A stretch of 37,091 bases of DNA from Myxococcota bacterium (GTDB lineage Bacteria > Myxococcota_A > UBA9160 > PR03). The stretch spans positions 1-37,091 of the forward strand of contig JASJBO010000063.1 in NCBI GenBank assembly GCA_030066475.1. The letters run 5' to 3'. Shown piece by piece: positions 27,785 through 37,091 of the stretch; within the stretch, counting starts at the first letter, position 1, and the number at the start of each line of letters is the position of its first letter. The notes below the pieces were generated by a model. That model saw only the letters and a program-made list of their open reading frames with translations, did not search any database and was not told the DNA's origin. Made by a program: the position numbers and the translations under genes.

Positions 27785-28750
27785 GGCTGGGCCGAGGCCG
27801 GCGGCCTCTCGGGCGGCTTCGAGGACGGGCTGGCCGAGGGTGCGGGCGCGGGCGGCGCCGTCGCGCAGGGTGTCCTCGACGTCGTCCGGGCGCTTGGCGA
27901 GCTGCTCGCGGCGCTCGCGCAGGGGCTCGAAGAAGGCGAGCAGGCGCTCCAGCAGGTCCTTCTTGACGTCGCCGTAGCCCAGGCCTCCGGCCCGGGCGCG
28001 CGCGAAGAACGCCTCGCGGTCGTCGGGGCTCGCGAACAGCGACCAGAGCTGGAAGAGCGCCGTATCGGTGTCCTTCGGGTCTTCGACCGGTGTCGAATCG
28101 GTCACGATCCCCATCACCGCCTTCTTGACCTGCTTCTGCGGCGCGAACATGCGGATCGTGTTGTCGTACGACTTGCTCATCTTGCGCCCGTCGATGCCGG
28201 GCACCACTGCCACCGCCTCGAGGATCTGCGGCTCGGGCAGCCTGAACACCTCCTGCCCGTAGGTGTGGTTGAAGCGCTGCGCGATGTCGCGCGTCATCTC
28301 CAGGTGCTGCTTCTGGTCCTGGCCCACCGGCACCAGGTCGGCGTTGTAGATCAGGATGTCCGCAGCCATCAGCACCGGATAGGCGAACAGCCCGTGGTCG
28401 ATCGGAATGCCGGCGGCGACCTTGTCCTTGTAGGAGTGGGCGCGCTCGAGCAGGCCCATGGGCGTCACCGTGGTGAGGATCCACGCCAGCTCGCACAGCT
28501 CCGGCAGATCGCTCTGGCGATAGAGGACGGCGCGCGCGGGATCGAGCCCGCACGCCAGGTAGTCGAGCGCGAGGTCGAGCGTATAGCGGCGGCGCTCGCC
28601 CGCGTCGCGCAGGCTCGTCATCGAGTGGTAGTCGGCCAGGAAGTAGATCGCCTCGCCGCGGTCCTGGTTCGCCACGTGCTGCTGCACGGCACCGAAGTAG
28701 TTGCCGATGTGCAGCTCGCCCGAGGGCTGGATGCCCGAGAGGATGCGCAC
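27782..28750 (-). CDS. trpS: Tryptophan-tRNA ligase
   Basis: 322 residues, class I synthetase. HIGN (14-17, in LSGIQPSGELHIGNYFGA) and KMSKS (190-194) are intact, as is FLADYHSMTS and MAADILIYNADLVPVGQDQKQHLE for Trp and adenylate binding. It charges tRNA-Trp in the cytoplasm. The GTG start at 28750 lies 3 bases after the aminotransferase stop, so the two genes are co-transcribed. The stop is embedded in repeat locus E. Confidence 0.97.
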   Translation of the reverse strand: MRILSGIQPSGELHIGNYFGAVQQHVANQDRGEAIYFLADYHSMTSLRDAGERRRYTLDLALDYLACGLDPARAVLYRQSDLPELCELAWILTTVTPMGLLERAHSYKDKVAAGIPIDHGLFAYPVLMAADILIYNADLVPVGQDQKQHLEMTRDIAQRFNHTYGQEVFRLPEPQILEAVAVVPGIDGRKMSKSYDNTIRMFAPQKQVKKAVMGIVTDSTPVEDPKDTDTALFQLWSLFASPDDREAFFARARAGGLGYGDVKKDLLERLLAFFEPLRERREQLAKRPDDVEDTLRDGAARARTLGQPVLEAAREAAGLGPA

Positions 28751-28753
28751 GGC

Positions 28754-29713
28754 TCAGTCTCCCGATCCCGGCGCCCGGACGACCGTCAGCCAGTGGTCGA
28801 AGTCGGCGTCGTGGCCGCCGGAGACGGCCTCGAAGCGCTCGCGCAGCCGCGTCGTGATCGGACCTGGCTTGCCGTCGCCGACCGCCTTCCCGTCGATCGA
28901 CGCCACCGGCCACACCCCCGCGCTGGTGCCGGTCAGGAACACCTCGGCGGCGTCCTGCAGCGCCTCGGGCCGCATCGATTCCTCGCGCGCCGGAATCCCC
29001 GCGTGCTTCGCCAGCTCGAGCACCGAGCCGCGGGTGATGCCCTCGAGGATCGAGCCGGCCGGCGGCGTGCGCAGCACGCCGTGGTCGTCCACCGCGAACA
29101 CGTTGGTGGTGGGGCCCTCGGCCACGAAGCCCGCCTCGTCCACCATCACCACCTCGTCGAAGCCCCGCTGGCGCGCGCGCCACTTGGCCATCATCGGACC
29201 CAGGTAGTTGGCGGCCGCCTTCGCCTGCGGCGGCAGGTGCGCCTCGATGCGCTTGCGCGTGCGCTCGATGTGGAGCTTCAGCTCGGGCCGCGGCGGCGGC
29301 CGCTGCGACTTGCGCAGGATCACGTCGTGCAGGTAGTCGTAGGCGGCGATCGCCACCGCCACGTGGTCGTCGAGCGGCACCACGTCCACCTCCACCGAGG
29401 GCAGGTAGGCGCAGATCTTGAGCGCGTTGGCGCCCGGGTTGGCCGCCACGGTCTCGACCGAGGCGGTGCACAGCTCGGCCTCGTCGCGCGCGAGGGGCAG
29501 CCCCACGAGGGCCACCGAGCGCAGGAAGCGCTGCACGTGCTCGGGCAGCCGGAAGATCGCCGGGCCGCGCGGCGTCTCGTGCACGGAGAGGTAGTCGAAC
29601 ACCAGCGAGCCGCGCGAGTGGCTGTGCGAGAGCACGTGCACCGTGGCGTCGGCCCAGGGCACGAGCCGCCCGTCGATCCAGATGCGCCGATCGGGAGTGC
29701 CGGAGTCGCTCAT
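28754..29713 (-). CDS. Class IV PLP-dependent aminotransferase (branched-chain/D-amino-acid type)
   Basis: 319 residues. The fold-type IV landmarks are K165 in QAKAAANYLGPMMAK (Schiff-base lysine), FDEVVMVDEAGFVAEGPTTNVFAV with E199, and LEGITRGSVLELA. It transfers an amino group between an L-branched-chain or D-amino acid (or cleaves aminodeoxychorismate) and a 2-oxo acid. Which one cannot be settled from motifs, though length and KxxxNYL favour the IlvE-like group. It is upstream of trpS in the same operon. The start ATG at 29713 faces the small ORF at 29830. Confidence 0.88.
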   Translation of the reverse strand: MSDSGTPDRRIWIDGRLVPWADATVHVLSHSHSRGSLVFDYLSVHETPRGPAIFRLPEHVQRFLRSVALVGLPLARDEAELCTASVETVAANPGANALKICAYLPSVEVDVVPLDDHVAVAIAAYDYLHDVILRKSQRPPPRPELKLHIERTRKRIEAHLPPQAKAAANYLGPMMAKWRARQRGFDEVVMVDEAGFVAEGPTTNVFAVDDHGVLRTPPAGSILEGITRGSVLELAKHAGIPAREESMRPEALQDAAEVFLTGTSAGVWPVASIDGKAVGDGKPGPITTRLRERFEAVSGGHDADFDHWLTVVRAPGSGD

Positions 29714-29829
29714 GGCCGAGAGACTAACACTCCACCCGCGGGGAGAACGCGGCGACGAAGCCGGAGAAGTGCGTCGCCGTTTGCCACGCGCCGCGCGCGC
29801 AGACCACTTCCGATCGGGAGGAAGGATCC

Positions 29830-29940
29830 GTGCAGAAGTACGCTCGCCAAGCCGCTCGAACCATCAACACTGCCGTTGCGCTGTATCGGGAGCTGGCCCT
29901 CTCGGCCCTGAGCCTCGTCGCCGGTCGCTCGCGCGACTAG
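29830..29940 (+). CDS. Small ORF, 36 residues, strong Shine-Dalgarno
   Basis: GTG start at 29830 with GGGAGGAAGG ending 4 bases before it, the best ribosome-binding site in this part of the window. The product MQKYARQAARTINTAVALYR continues ELALSALSLVAGRSRD: an amphipathic basic helix with a hydrophobic middle, possibly membrane-binding. Codons such as CAA, AAC-ACT and TAT are less GC-biased than those of neighbours. The stop is at once followed by two strong hairpins, as for an independent short transcript. Not recognised; could be a small membrane-associated peptide or a leader. The 116-base gap before it holds no other gene. Confidence 0.5.
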   Translation: MQKYARQAARTINTAVALYRELALSALSLVAGRSRD

Positions 29941-29985
29941 GAGCCCAGCGGGCCGGACCCGCGCGGGCCCGCCCGGACGGGCTCC
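29940..29985 (+). terminator. Hairpin after the small ORF
   Basis: GGAGCCC (29940-29946) and GGGCTCC (29979-29985) close a 7-bp stem around an internally self-complementary GC-rich region. It begins inside the small-ORF stop codon. No T-run. Confidence 0.45.
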
Positions 29986-29996
29986 GGCTGGGATCG

Positions 29997-30030
29997 CCCC
30001 GAGACCCGGCGGCTGGCCCGAGGCTCGGGG
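29997..30030 (-). terminator. Hairpin after the two-TM protein gene
   Basis: CCCCGAG (29997-30003) and CTCGGGG (30024-30030), 7-bp stem, 20 bases past the end of the convergent gene. With the preceding hairpin it makes a back-to-back terminator region. Confidence 0.4.
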
Positions 30031-30049
30031 CTCCTCCAACGGGTCGCGC

Positions 30050-30379
30050 TCAGCGGCCTCCCGAGGCCGCCTCGTCGAGCGGCTCGCCGTTCTCCTCGGG
30101 CGCCTCCTCCGCTCGCACCTCCTCCATCTCGCGGAGTGCCTGTGACGCGCGCCGGCGTGCGATCAGGCGGGGCTCGTTGGCCTTGACCCAGGTGCGCGCC
30201 GCCAGCGCCAGGGCGAACAGCAGGCACACCACCGCCACGATCACGAGCTCGAGCGGCCCCATTCCGAAGGGGTGGGGCCGGTAGCTGGTCGACACGTAGA
30301 CCGCCTTCAGCAGGAAGGCGCAGGTTAGGCTCGACCATCCCATGAAGATCAGCGCGTCGATGAGGGGGAGGATGGGCAT
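30050..30379 (-). CDS. Small two-TM membrane protein, unknown family
   Basis: 109 residues. MPILPLIDALIFMGWSSLTC continues AFLLKAVYV as the first membrane span (about 5-29), then a short loop STSYRPHPFGMGP and a second span ELVIVAVVCLLFALALAART. A charged cytoplasmic tail (ANEPRLIARRRASQALREME, then acidic EEAPEENGEP) follows. A longer upstream frame has no membrane character, so ATG 30379 is chosen. Family not recognised. It is divergent from the CBS protein (99-base gap), and a -35/-10 pair ends 8 bases before its ATG. Confidence 0.65.
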   Translation of the reverse strand: MPILPLIDALIFMGWSSLTCAFLLKAVYVSTSYRPHPFGMGPLELVIVAVVCLLFALALAARTWVKANEPRLIARRRASQALREMEEVRAEEAPEENGEPLDEAASGGR

Positions 30380-30387
30380 CGACGCCC

Positions 30388-30417
30388 ATGCTACGCCCCT
30401 CCGGGGCAAGAGGTCAA
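30388..30417 (-). promoter_or_regulatory. Sigma-70-type promoter, possibly leaderless
   Basis: Minus strand TTGACC (30417-30412), an 18-base spacer and TAGCAT (30393-30388). Transcription would begin around 30381, within two or three bases of the ATG at 30379, giving an essentially leaderless mRNA. The spacer contains GCCCC-TCC-GGGGC, an inverted repeat that might bind a regulator. Confidence 0.4.
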
Positions 30418-30478
30418 TCCATCGCCGGCCCGGCTGCCCCCATGGCGGGAGCGGGCCCGCGGCTGCTATCGAGCCACC

Positions 30479-30907
30479 ATGGGCGGGACGGAAGAGCGGG
30501 CCCGGGCCGTGCCGGTCCGCGAGGTGATGACGCCGGACCCCGAGGCGCTGGCGCTCGGGGAGCGGCTCTCGATCGCCGAGGACCTGATGCAGGCGGCCCG
30601 CGTCCGGCACCTGCCGGTGCTCGCCCCGACGGGCGAGGTGGTCGGCGTGGTGAGCCAGCGCGACCTGTTCCGGGCGGCGCTCGAGCACGCGGTCGCGACG
30701 CCGGCCGGCACCCCGCCGCTCGAGGCCGTCTCCGTCGCCGACGCCATGACGCGCGACCCGGTCACGATCGACGCCGACGCCACCATGGCCGAGGCCGCCC
30801 GCCGCATGCGTGAGCACCAGATCGGCTGCCTCCCGGTGCTCGACGCCGGCAGCTTCGCCGGCATCGTGACCGAGTCGGACTTCGTGGCCCTCTATGCCCG
30901 GTTTTAA
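30479..30907 (+). CDS. Tandem CBS-domain protein
   Basis: 142 residues consisting only of two CBS motifs: VREVMTPDPEALALGERLSI with RHLPVLAPTGEVVGVVSQRDL (about 13-64), then VADAMTRDPVTIDADATMAE with GCLPVLDAGSFAGIVTESDF (about 85-139). Such pairs bind AMP, ATP, SAM or NADH and gate a partner enzyme or channel. No partner is fused; the neighbouring two-TM protein and trehalose-type synthase are the nearest genes. The TAA stop merges with the first base of repeat locus C (TAATGGACTTC). Confidence 0.92.
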   Translation: MGGTEERARAVPVREVMTPDPEALALGERLSIAEDLMQAARVRHLPVLAPTGEVVGVVSQRDLFRAALEHAVATPAGTPPLEAVSVADAMTRDPVTIDADATMAEAARRMREHQIGCLPVLDAGSFAGIVTESDFVALYARF

Positions 30908-31191
30908 TGGACTTCGCTCGCCTGCGGCTCGCTGCGCGCGCCGCTCGGAGCGAGACCCCTCGCGCGGGCAGCGAGGGCGGCGCTTGCGGCCCTGGTCTTG
31001 GTCGACTTCGCTCGCCTGCGGCTCGCTGCGCGCGCCGCTCGGAGCGAGACCCTGCGCGCGGCCAGCGAGGGCGGCGCTTGCGGCCCTGGCCTTGGTCGAC
31101 TTCGCTCGCCTGCGGCTCGCTGCGCGCGCCGCTCGGAGCGAGACCCTGCGCGCGGGCAGCGAGGGCGGCGCTTGCGGCCGCAGGCGACCTG
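30905..31191 (+). repeat. Three tandem 94-bp repeat units (locus C)
   Basis: Units begin at 30910, 31004 and 31098 with exact 94-base spacing, nearly identical. Each has GACTTCGCTCGCCTGCGG, CTCGCTGCGCGC, the outer stem GCGCCGC/GCGGCGC enclosing a second hairpin (CCTCGC/GCGAGG in unit 1) and the GGCGCTTGCGG box. The 326-base gap between the convergent CBS and TreT-like genes is almost entirely this array; 31192-31233 holds nothing recognisable. Confidence 0.85.
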
Positions 31192-31233
31192 CCTCGACGA
31201 CTGGGGGGGCGGCTGCGGAGGCCGAGCTCGGGC

Positions 31234-32670
31234 CTAGGAGTCGAGCTCCTCGACCAGCTTCGCGTACTTGAGCAGGTGGCCGACGCCGAGGAACTGGTCG
31301 CGGACACGGTCGCGGGCGGTGGTGCCGATCCGGGCGGCGCGCTCCGGGTCGCGCAGCAGGTCGGCCAGCAGTGCCGCGAAGTCGTCGAGGTCGGTGGGGT
31401 CCTTGAGCAGCAGGCCGCTGATGCCGTCCTCGATCTGGTCCTGGATGCCTCCCACCGCGCTCGCCACGACCGGGCGTCTCTTCCACATCGCCTCGGTGAC
31501 GGTGAGTCCGAAGCCCTCCTGAAGGCTCTTCTGCACCACGATCGCCGCGTGGCTCTGGAGTGCGTTCACGATCGCGGCGTTCTCCTGCACGTCGTCGGTG
31601 GGCAGGCAGGCCAGGTGGATGCGATCGCGCACCGCGTCCGGCAGCTCGCGCCACATCGCGATCGATTCCTCCAGCACCTGGACGCCCTCCGGGTCGTCCG
31701 CCACCGCGCGCACGTCGGGCCCCGCCATCACCAGCTCCGCCCCGTCGCCGCCGCCGCCGGCGACCAGCCGGCCGAAGCCCTCGATCACGCCCACCGGGTC
31801 CTTGAGCCGGTCCCAGCGCGAGACCTGGACGATCAGCGGTGTGTCCACCGCCGGCGGCCGGCCGAGCCGCGTCACCTCGGCGCGCCGGCCCACCCGCATC
31901 GGCGAGCCGTCGTCGCGCACGAAGGTGCCCGGCTCACCGTCGGGCACGTCGGCCTCGACCAGACCCGTGAAGGCGAGGATGGCGCGCACCGTCGGCTCGT
32001 CGAGCTTCTGGTTCTTGGGCGAGAAGGCGTCGATGCTCGGCTGGATGATGCGCGCCTTGCCGTGGTCGCACATCACGGGGACGTACGCCTGCCGCGAGAA
32101 CACGAAGATCGGCAGCGGCTCGAGGTAGGGCTTCAGGAACGCCCAGGCGGCCTCCGCCTCGGGCGACGGGCTGTCGGTGCCGATGTGGCAGCGCCAGACC
32201 ACGTGCGCGCCGGTGTCGAGCAGGTACGGCGCGAGGCCGGCCGTCTGCGGATCGTGCAGCAACACGATGTCGCCCGGCCGCACGATCGACGCCAGCTCGA
32301 GCGCGCTGCCGCGCAGCGCGTCCTCGTAGATCCCGCGCGCCTCGTCGTCGAGCGCGGTCCCGTCCCCGGCCGTGCCGTGCAGCGCGTTGTGCAGCCGCTT
32401 GGTGACACGGAAGAAGTCGGGATTGCCCTGGACGACCATCCAGCGTGCGTCGATCCCCGACGCGCGCGCGTAGCCCAGCAAGGACTGGAGCATCTCGGCC
32501 ACGCCGCCGCCCACCGCCGTGGAGTTGACGTTCCAGAACACGCGGCGCGCCAGGCGGCGGCGGATCTCGCGCACCACCGACATCGCCTGCTGCATGCGTT
32601 CGTCGCCGATCACCTGCTGGAAGCGATCCAGGGGCTGGAACCCGACTCGGGCCTCTTCTAGGTACTGCAT
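31234..32670 (-). CDS. treT: Trehalose glycosyltransferring synthase-like GT4 (TreT family)
   Basis: 478 residues, GT-B fold. The N domain has VFWNVNSTAVGGGVAEMLQ and WMVVQGNPDFFRVTKRLHNALHG, hallmark TreT blocks. The C domain has VSRWDRLKDPVGVIEGFGRL and the EX7E motif EGFGLTVTE with the following RRPVVASAVGGIQDQI. TreT makes trehalose reversibly from NDP-glucose and glucose; some relatives are clock-related (KaiC-operon) or mannosyl enzymes, so the substrate is not certain. GGGGAG stands close before the ATG. It is divergent from the acyl-CoA dehydrogenase across 163 bases. Confidence 0.88.
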   Translation of the reverse strand: MQYLEEARVGFQPLDRFQQVIGDERMQQAMSVVREIRRRLARRVFWNVNSTAVGGGVAEMLQSLLGYARASGIDARWMVVQGNPDFFRVTKRLHNALHGTAGDGTALDDEARGIYEDALRGSALELASIVRPGDIVLLHDPQTAGLAPYLLDTGAHVVWRCHIGTDSPSPEAEAAWAFLKPYLEPLPIFVFSRQAYVPVMCDHGKARIIQPSIDAFSPKNQKLDEPTVRAILAFTGLVEADVPDGEPGTFVRDDGSPMRVGRRAEVTRLGRPPAVDTPLIVQVSRWDRLKDPVGVIEGFGRLVAGGGGDGAELVMAGPDVRAVADDPEGVQVLEESIAMWRELPDAVRDRIHLACLPTDDVQENAAIVNALQSHAAIVVQKSLQEGFGLTVTEAMWKRRPVVASAVGGIQDQIEDGISGLLLKDPTDLDDFAALLADLLRDPERAARIGTTARDRVRDQFLGVGHLLKYAKLVEELDS

Positions 32671-32707
32671 GGACTCCCCGGGACGGTGGTGGCGGCTTGC
32701 AGGGGGT

Positions 32708-32731
32708 GGGTACTACGCTTGCAGAGTACCC
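32708..32731. promoter_or_regulatory. Inverted-repeat operator candidate
   Basis: GGGTACT (32708-32714) and AGTACCC (32725-32731) form a perfect 7-bp dyad with a 10-base spacer. It lies in the divergent region between the TreT-like and acyl-CoA dehydrogenase genes. On the minus strand TACAAT, a good -10, follows at about 32733-32738. The dyad span suits a TetR- or GntR-type dimer. Confidence 0.45.
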
Positions 32732-32750
32732 AGATTGTAGAGCGTGACAT

Positions 32751-32833
32751 GTCGCCTCGGCGACTTCACAGGCTCATCATAACTGAGAAAATGCGACCTC
32801 TCCGTGTCGGGTCGCCTCAGCGAAAGGGACTTC

Positions 32834-32836
<3 letters not shown>
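32751..32836 (+). repeat. Two direct repeats upstream of the acyl-CoA dehydrogenase
   Basis: GTCGCCTCGGCGA (32751-32763) and GTCGCCTCAGCGA (32811-32823) begin 60 bases apart, and each is followed by ACTTCA. The first contains a perfect GTCGCC/GGCGAC hairpin. The second runs into the Shine-Dalgarno and start codon. The sequence between includes an AT-rich CATCATAACTGAGAAAATG. Confidence 0.45.
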
Positions 32837-34492
<1,656 letters not shown>

Positions 34493-34521
34493 CCGCGGGC
34501 GCCATCACAGCAGGGGACGCC

Positions 34522-37091
34522 ATGCAGGACTCCGGCCACCGGGCCATCGCCATCGTGGGCGTGAGCGCCATCCTTCCCGACGCGCCGGATGCCGCCCGCT
34601 TCTGGCAGAACGTGAAGGACGGGCGCTACTCGATCGGCGAAGTGCCCCCCGAGCGCTGGGACCCCGCGCTCTACTGGGACCCCGATCCCAAGGTGCCCAA
34701 CAAGACCTACTCGAAGATCGGCGGCTTCGTGCGCGACTGGGAGTGGGAGCCCATGAAGTGGAAGCTCCCGATCCCGCCCAAGGTGGCCGAGGCCATGGAC
34801 GAGGCCCAGCGCTGGTCGGTGGCCTGCGCGCGCTCGGTGCTGCTGGATGCCGGCAACGAGGAGCGGCCGCTGGACAAGGAGCGCACCGCCATCGTGGTGG
34901 GCACCGCCATGGCGGGGGACAAGCACTACCAGACCTCGCTGCCGGTCTTCTTTCCCGAGTACGCGGCGGCGCTGGCCGCGGCGCCGTCGTTCCAGACCCT
35001 GGCGCCCGAGCTGCGCGAGACCATCGCCCGGGAGATGCAGCAGGGCATCGGGGAGCGCGTGCCCGGCATCAACGAGGACACCATGCCCGGCGAGCTCGCC
35101 AACTGCATGGGCGGGCGGATCGCGAACCTCTTCGACTTCCACGGGCCGAACTTCGCCTGTGATGCGGCCTGCGCCTCGGCCCTGGCGGCGATCGACACCG
35201 CGGTGGACGGGCTGCTCGAGGGGGAGTACGACGCCGCCATGGTGGGCGGCGTGGACCGCAACATGGGTCCGGCCCCCTTCGTGAAGTTCTGCAAGATTGG
35301 CGCGCTGTCGGCCACCGGCACCCGTCCCTACGGCGAGGGGGCCGACGGCTTCGTGATGGGCGAGGGCGCGGCCTTCTTCCTGCTCAAGCCCCTGGCGGCC
35401 GCCGAGGCGGCCGGCGACCGCATCTACGCGGTGATCCGCGGGGTGGGGGGCTCCAGCGACGGCAAGGGCAAGGGCATCACCGCGCCGAACCCGGCGGGTC
35501 AGAAGCTGGCCATCGAGCGGGCCTGGCGCGCCGCCGGCCTGCCTCCGGAGACCGCGACCCTGATCGAGGGGCACGGCACCTCGACCCGCGTGGGCGACGT
35601 GGTGGAGGTGCAGACCCTCGACTCGGTCTTCGGCGGCCGCGGGCTCCCGCGAGGCGCCATCGCCCTCGGCTCCGCCAAGTCGAACATCGGCCACCTGAAG
35701 GGCGCCGCCGGCGCCGCCGGCCTGTTGAAGACGATCTTCGCCCTGCACGAGAAGCTGCTGCCGCCGAGCCTGAACTGCGAGAAGCCGAACCCGAACATCG
35801 ACTTCTCGGCCACGCCCTTCCAGGTGAACAGCGAGCTCAAGCCCTGGGACACGCCGGAGTGCGGCGTGCGGCGGGCCGGCGTCAGCGCCTTCGGCTTCGG
35901 CGGCACCAACTTCCACCTCGTGCTCGAGGAGTACGTGCCCGGGCGGCTCTCGCGCAAGGCCACGGTGAGCGTGCCCGACGAGGTGGGCGGCTCCGGCGGC
36001 GACCGCATCGAGCTCAAGGCCCCGCCCCGCGGCGGGGTGCTGCTGGGCGCCCCGGACGTGGCCGGGCTGCGCGCGCGGCTCGAGGCCCTGCTGACCGAGG
36101 CGCGGCAGGGTCGCGCCCCGGCTACCGGTCCTCCCCGCGAGGCCGACCTGCGCGCTCCCGAGCGGCTGGCCATCGAGTACGGCGACGCCGCCGAGCTGGC
36201 CACCCGCGCCGAGCGCGCCACCAAGGCGCTGGCCTCGGACCAGCCGGCGCTGTGGAGGGCCGTGCGTGGGCAGGGCGTGTTCCGCGGCCGCGGCGCGCCG
36301 GGCAAGGTCGCCTTCCTCTACACCGGCCAGGGCTCGCAGTACGTGAACATGCTGGCGTCGCTGCGGCGCGCCGACCCGGTGGTGCGGGAGACCTTCGAGG
36401 AGGCCGACCGGGTGATGCAGCCGATCCTGGGCCACCCGCTCAGCGACCTGCTCTTCGCGGACCCGGAGGATGCCGCCGCCGTCGAGTCCCACGCCGCGCA
36501 GCTGAAGCGCACCGAGATCACCCAGCCCGCGGTGCTGACGGTGGACGCCGCGCTCACGCGGCTCCTCGCCAGCCACGGCATCCAGCCGGACCTGGTGATG
36601 GGGCACAGCCTGGGGGAGTACGGGGCCCTGGTGGCCTCGGGAGCGCTCTCCTTCCCGCACGCCCTGGAGGCGGTGAGCGCCCGGGGGCGCGAGATGGCGG
36701 GCCTCGAGGTGGAGGACCCGGGCAAGATGGCCGCGGTCTTCGCGCCGCTCTCCGACGTGGAGGCGCTCGTCGCCGAGATCGGCGACGGCGCCCTGATCGC
36801 CAACGTGAACAGCACCAGCCAGGCCGTGGTGGGCGGACCCAGCGCGGCCGTGGAGCGGGTGGTGGCCGCCTGCACCGAGCGCGGGCTGCAGGCGGTGGAG
36901 CTGCCGGTCAGCCACGCCTTCCACACGCCGGTGGTGGCGCCGGCCAGCGAGCCGCTGCGCCGCACCCTGGAACGGCTGTCCCTGGCGCCGCCGGAGATCC
37001 CGGTGGTGGCCAACGTGCACGGCGAGCTCTACCCCCGCGGTCCCGGGGCGGTCCCGGAGATGCTCGACCTGCTGGCCGCCCAGGTGGCCTC
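34522..37091 (+). CDS. KS-AT modular fatty acid/polyketide synthase (PUFA synthase-like), 3' end outside window
   Basis: 856 codons to the edge, no stop. The ketosynthase spans about 8-470: AIVGVSAILPDAPDAARFWQ, PNKTYSKIGGFV, active Cys217 in CDAACASAL, H351 in EGHGTST and H391 in KSNIGHLKGA. A linker follows (475-590). An acyltransferase then begins at VAFLYTGQGSQYV, with nucleophile S696 in MGHSLGEYGA and SHAFHTP (H798-H801), the HAFH pattern of malonyl-CoA-specific ATs. The KS opening (FWQNVKDGRYSIGEVPPERW) resembles those of PfaA-type omega-3 PUFA and heterocyst-glycolipid synthases. AGGGGA precedes the ATG. Domains beyond AT (tandem ACPs, KR) are expected past the edge but not seen. Translation was read by hand across the span. 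Confidence 0.9.
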   Translation, partial: MQDSGHRAIAIVGVSAILPDAPDAARFWQNVKDGRYSIGEVPPERWDPALYWDPDPKVPNKTYSKIGGFVRDWEWEPMKWKLPIPPKVAEAMDEAQRWSVACARSVLLDAGNEERPLDKERTAIVVGTAMAGDKHYQTSLPVFFPEYAAALAAAPSFQTLAPELRETIAREMQQGIGERVPGINEDTMPGELANCMGGRIANLFDFHGPNFACDAACASALAAIDTAVDGLLEGEYDAAMVGGVDRNMGPAPFVKFCKIGALSATGTRPYGEGADGFVMGEGAAFFLLKPLAAAEAAGDRIYAVIRGVGGSSDGKGKGITAPNPAGQKLAIERAWRAAGLPPETATLIEGHGTSTRVGDVVEVQTLDSVFGGRGLPRGAIALGSAKSNIGHLKGAAGAAGLLKTIFALHEKLLPPSLNCEKPNPNIDFSATPFQVNSELKPWDTPECGVRRAGVSAFGFGGTNFHLVLEEYVPGRLSRKATVSVPDEVGGSGGDRIELKAPPRGGVLLGAPDVAGLRARLEALLTEARQGRAPATGPPREADLRAPERLAIEYGDAAELATRAERATKALASDQPALWRAVRGQGVFRGRGAPGKVAFLYTGQGSQYVNMLASLRRADPVVRETFEEADRVMQPILGHPLSDLLFADPEDAAAVESHAAQLKRTEITQPAVLTVDAALTRLLASHGIQPDLVMGHSLGEYGALVASGALSFPHALEAVSARGREMAGLEVEDPGKMAAVFAPLSDVEALVAEIGDGALIANVNSTSQAVVGGPSAAVERVVAACTERGLQAVELPVSHAFHTPVVAPASEPLRRTLERLSLAPPEIPVVANVHGELYPRGPGAVPEMLDLLAAQVA

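Noticed and set aside
30905..31191. CRISPR array
   Set aside because: The 94-base units are almost identical over their full length, so there are no variable spacers, and no cas gene is present.

Overview
The window is about 70% GC with strong G/C third positions. It carries a PEP-CTERM protein, an IS200-like REP transposase with structured intergenic repeats, an ETF pair, a TreT-type glycosyltransferase, DUF3604 and TEX30-like proteins, and the start of a PUFA/PKS-type megasynthase. This points to a high-GC, lipid-rich bacterium of the old 'deltaproteobacterial' assemblage (Myxococcota or Desulfobacterota-like). That placement is inference; there is no rRNA or tRNA here to test it.

Left part (1-7350, all minus strand): a translationally coupled operon of a ParA-type ATPase, an acyltransferase with a histone-H1-like basic tail and an NAD-epimerase-like protein. 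Then come etfB-etfA, a PEP-CTERM exported protein, and an overlapping pair of a TEX30-like alpha/beta hydrolase and a metallo-beta-lactamase hydrolase. The middle left (7450-12030, plus strand) is a tight operon: a second epimerase and a second acyltransferase (paralogous to the first pair), a phosphodiesterase-fold lipoprotein that has lost its metal ligands, a FabL-like enoyl reductase and a DUF1232 protein. It looks like an envelope-lipid module.

Accessory centre (12070-19240): a two-gene minus-strand module encoding a TIR-domain protein with an intact putative catalytic Glu and a SLOG (LOG/DprA-like) Rossmann protein. This is the best candidate for an undescribed nucleotide-signalling or anti-phage system. 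It is followed by an exported M20 peptidase, a DUF3604 protein and a RAYT (REP-associated tyrosine transposase) flanked by related palindromes.

Right part (19050-37091): gloB-thioesterase-small membrane protein, galK, a stress cluster of two HtrA proteases and ClpB, trpS with a class IV aminotransferase, a 36-residue small ORF between strong hairpins, a small membrane protein, a two-CBS protein and a TreT-like synthase. Divergent from the last are an acyl-CoA dehydrogenase and a large KS-AT synthase gene that runs off the right edge.

A repeat family with a conserved GACTTCGCTCGCCTGCGG core, a variable hairpin and a GGCGCTTGC box occurs at five loci (eight units). Every locus lies just downstream of at least one gene end. 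It may be the REP partner of the RAYT, although the palindromes beside the RAYT differ from it.
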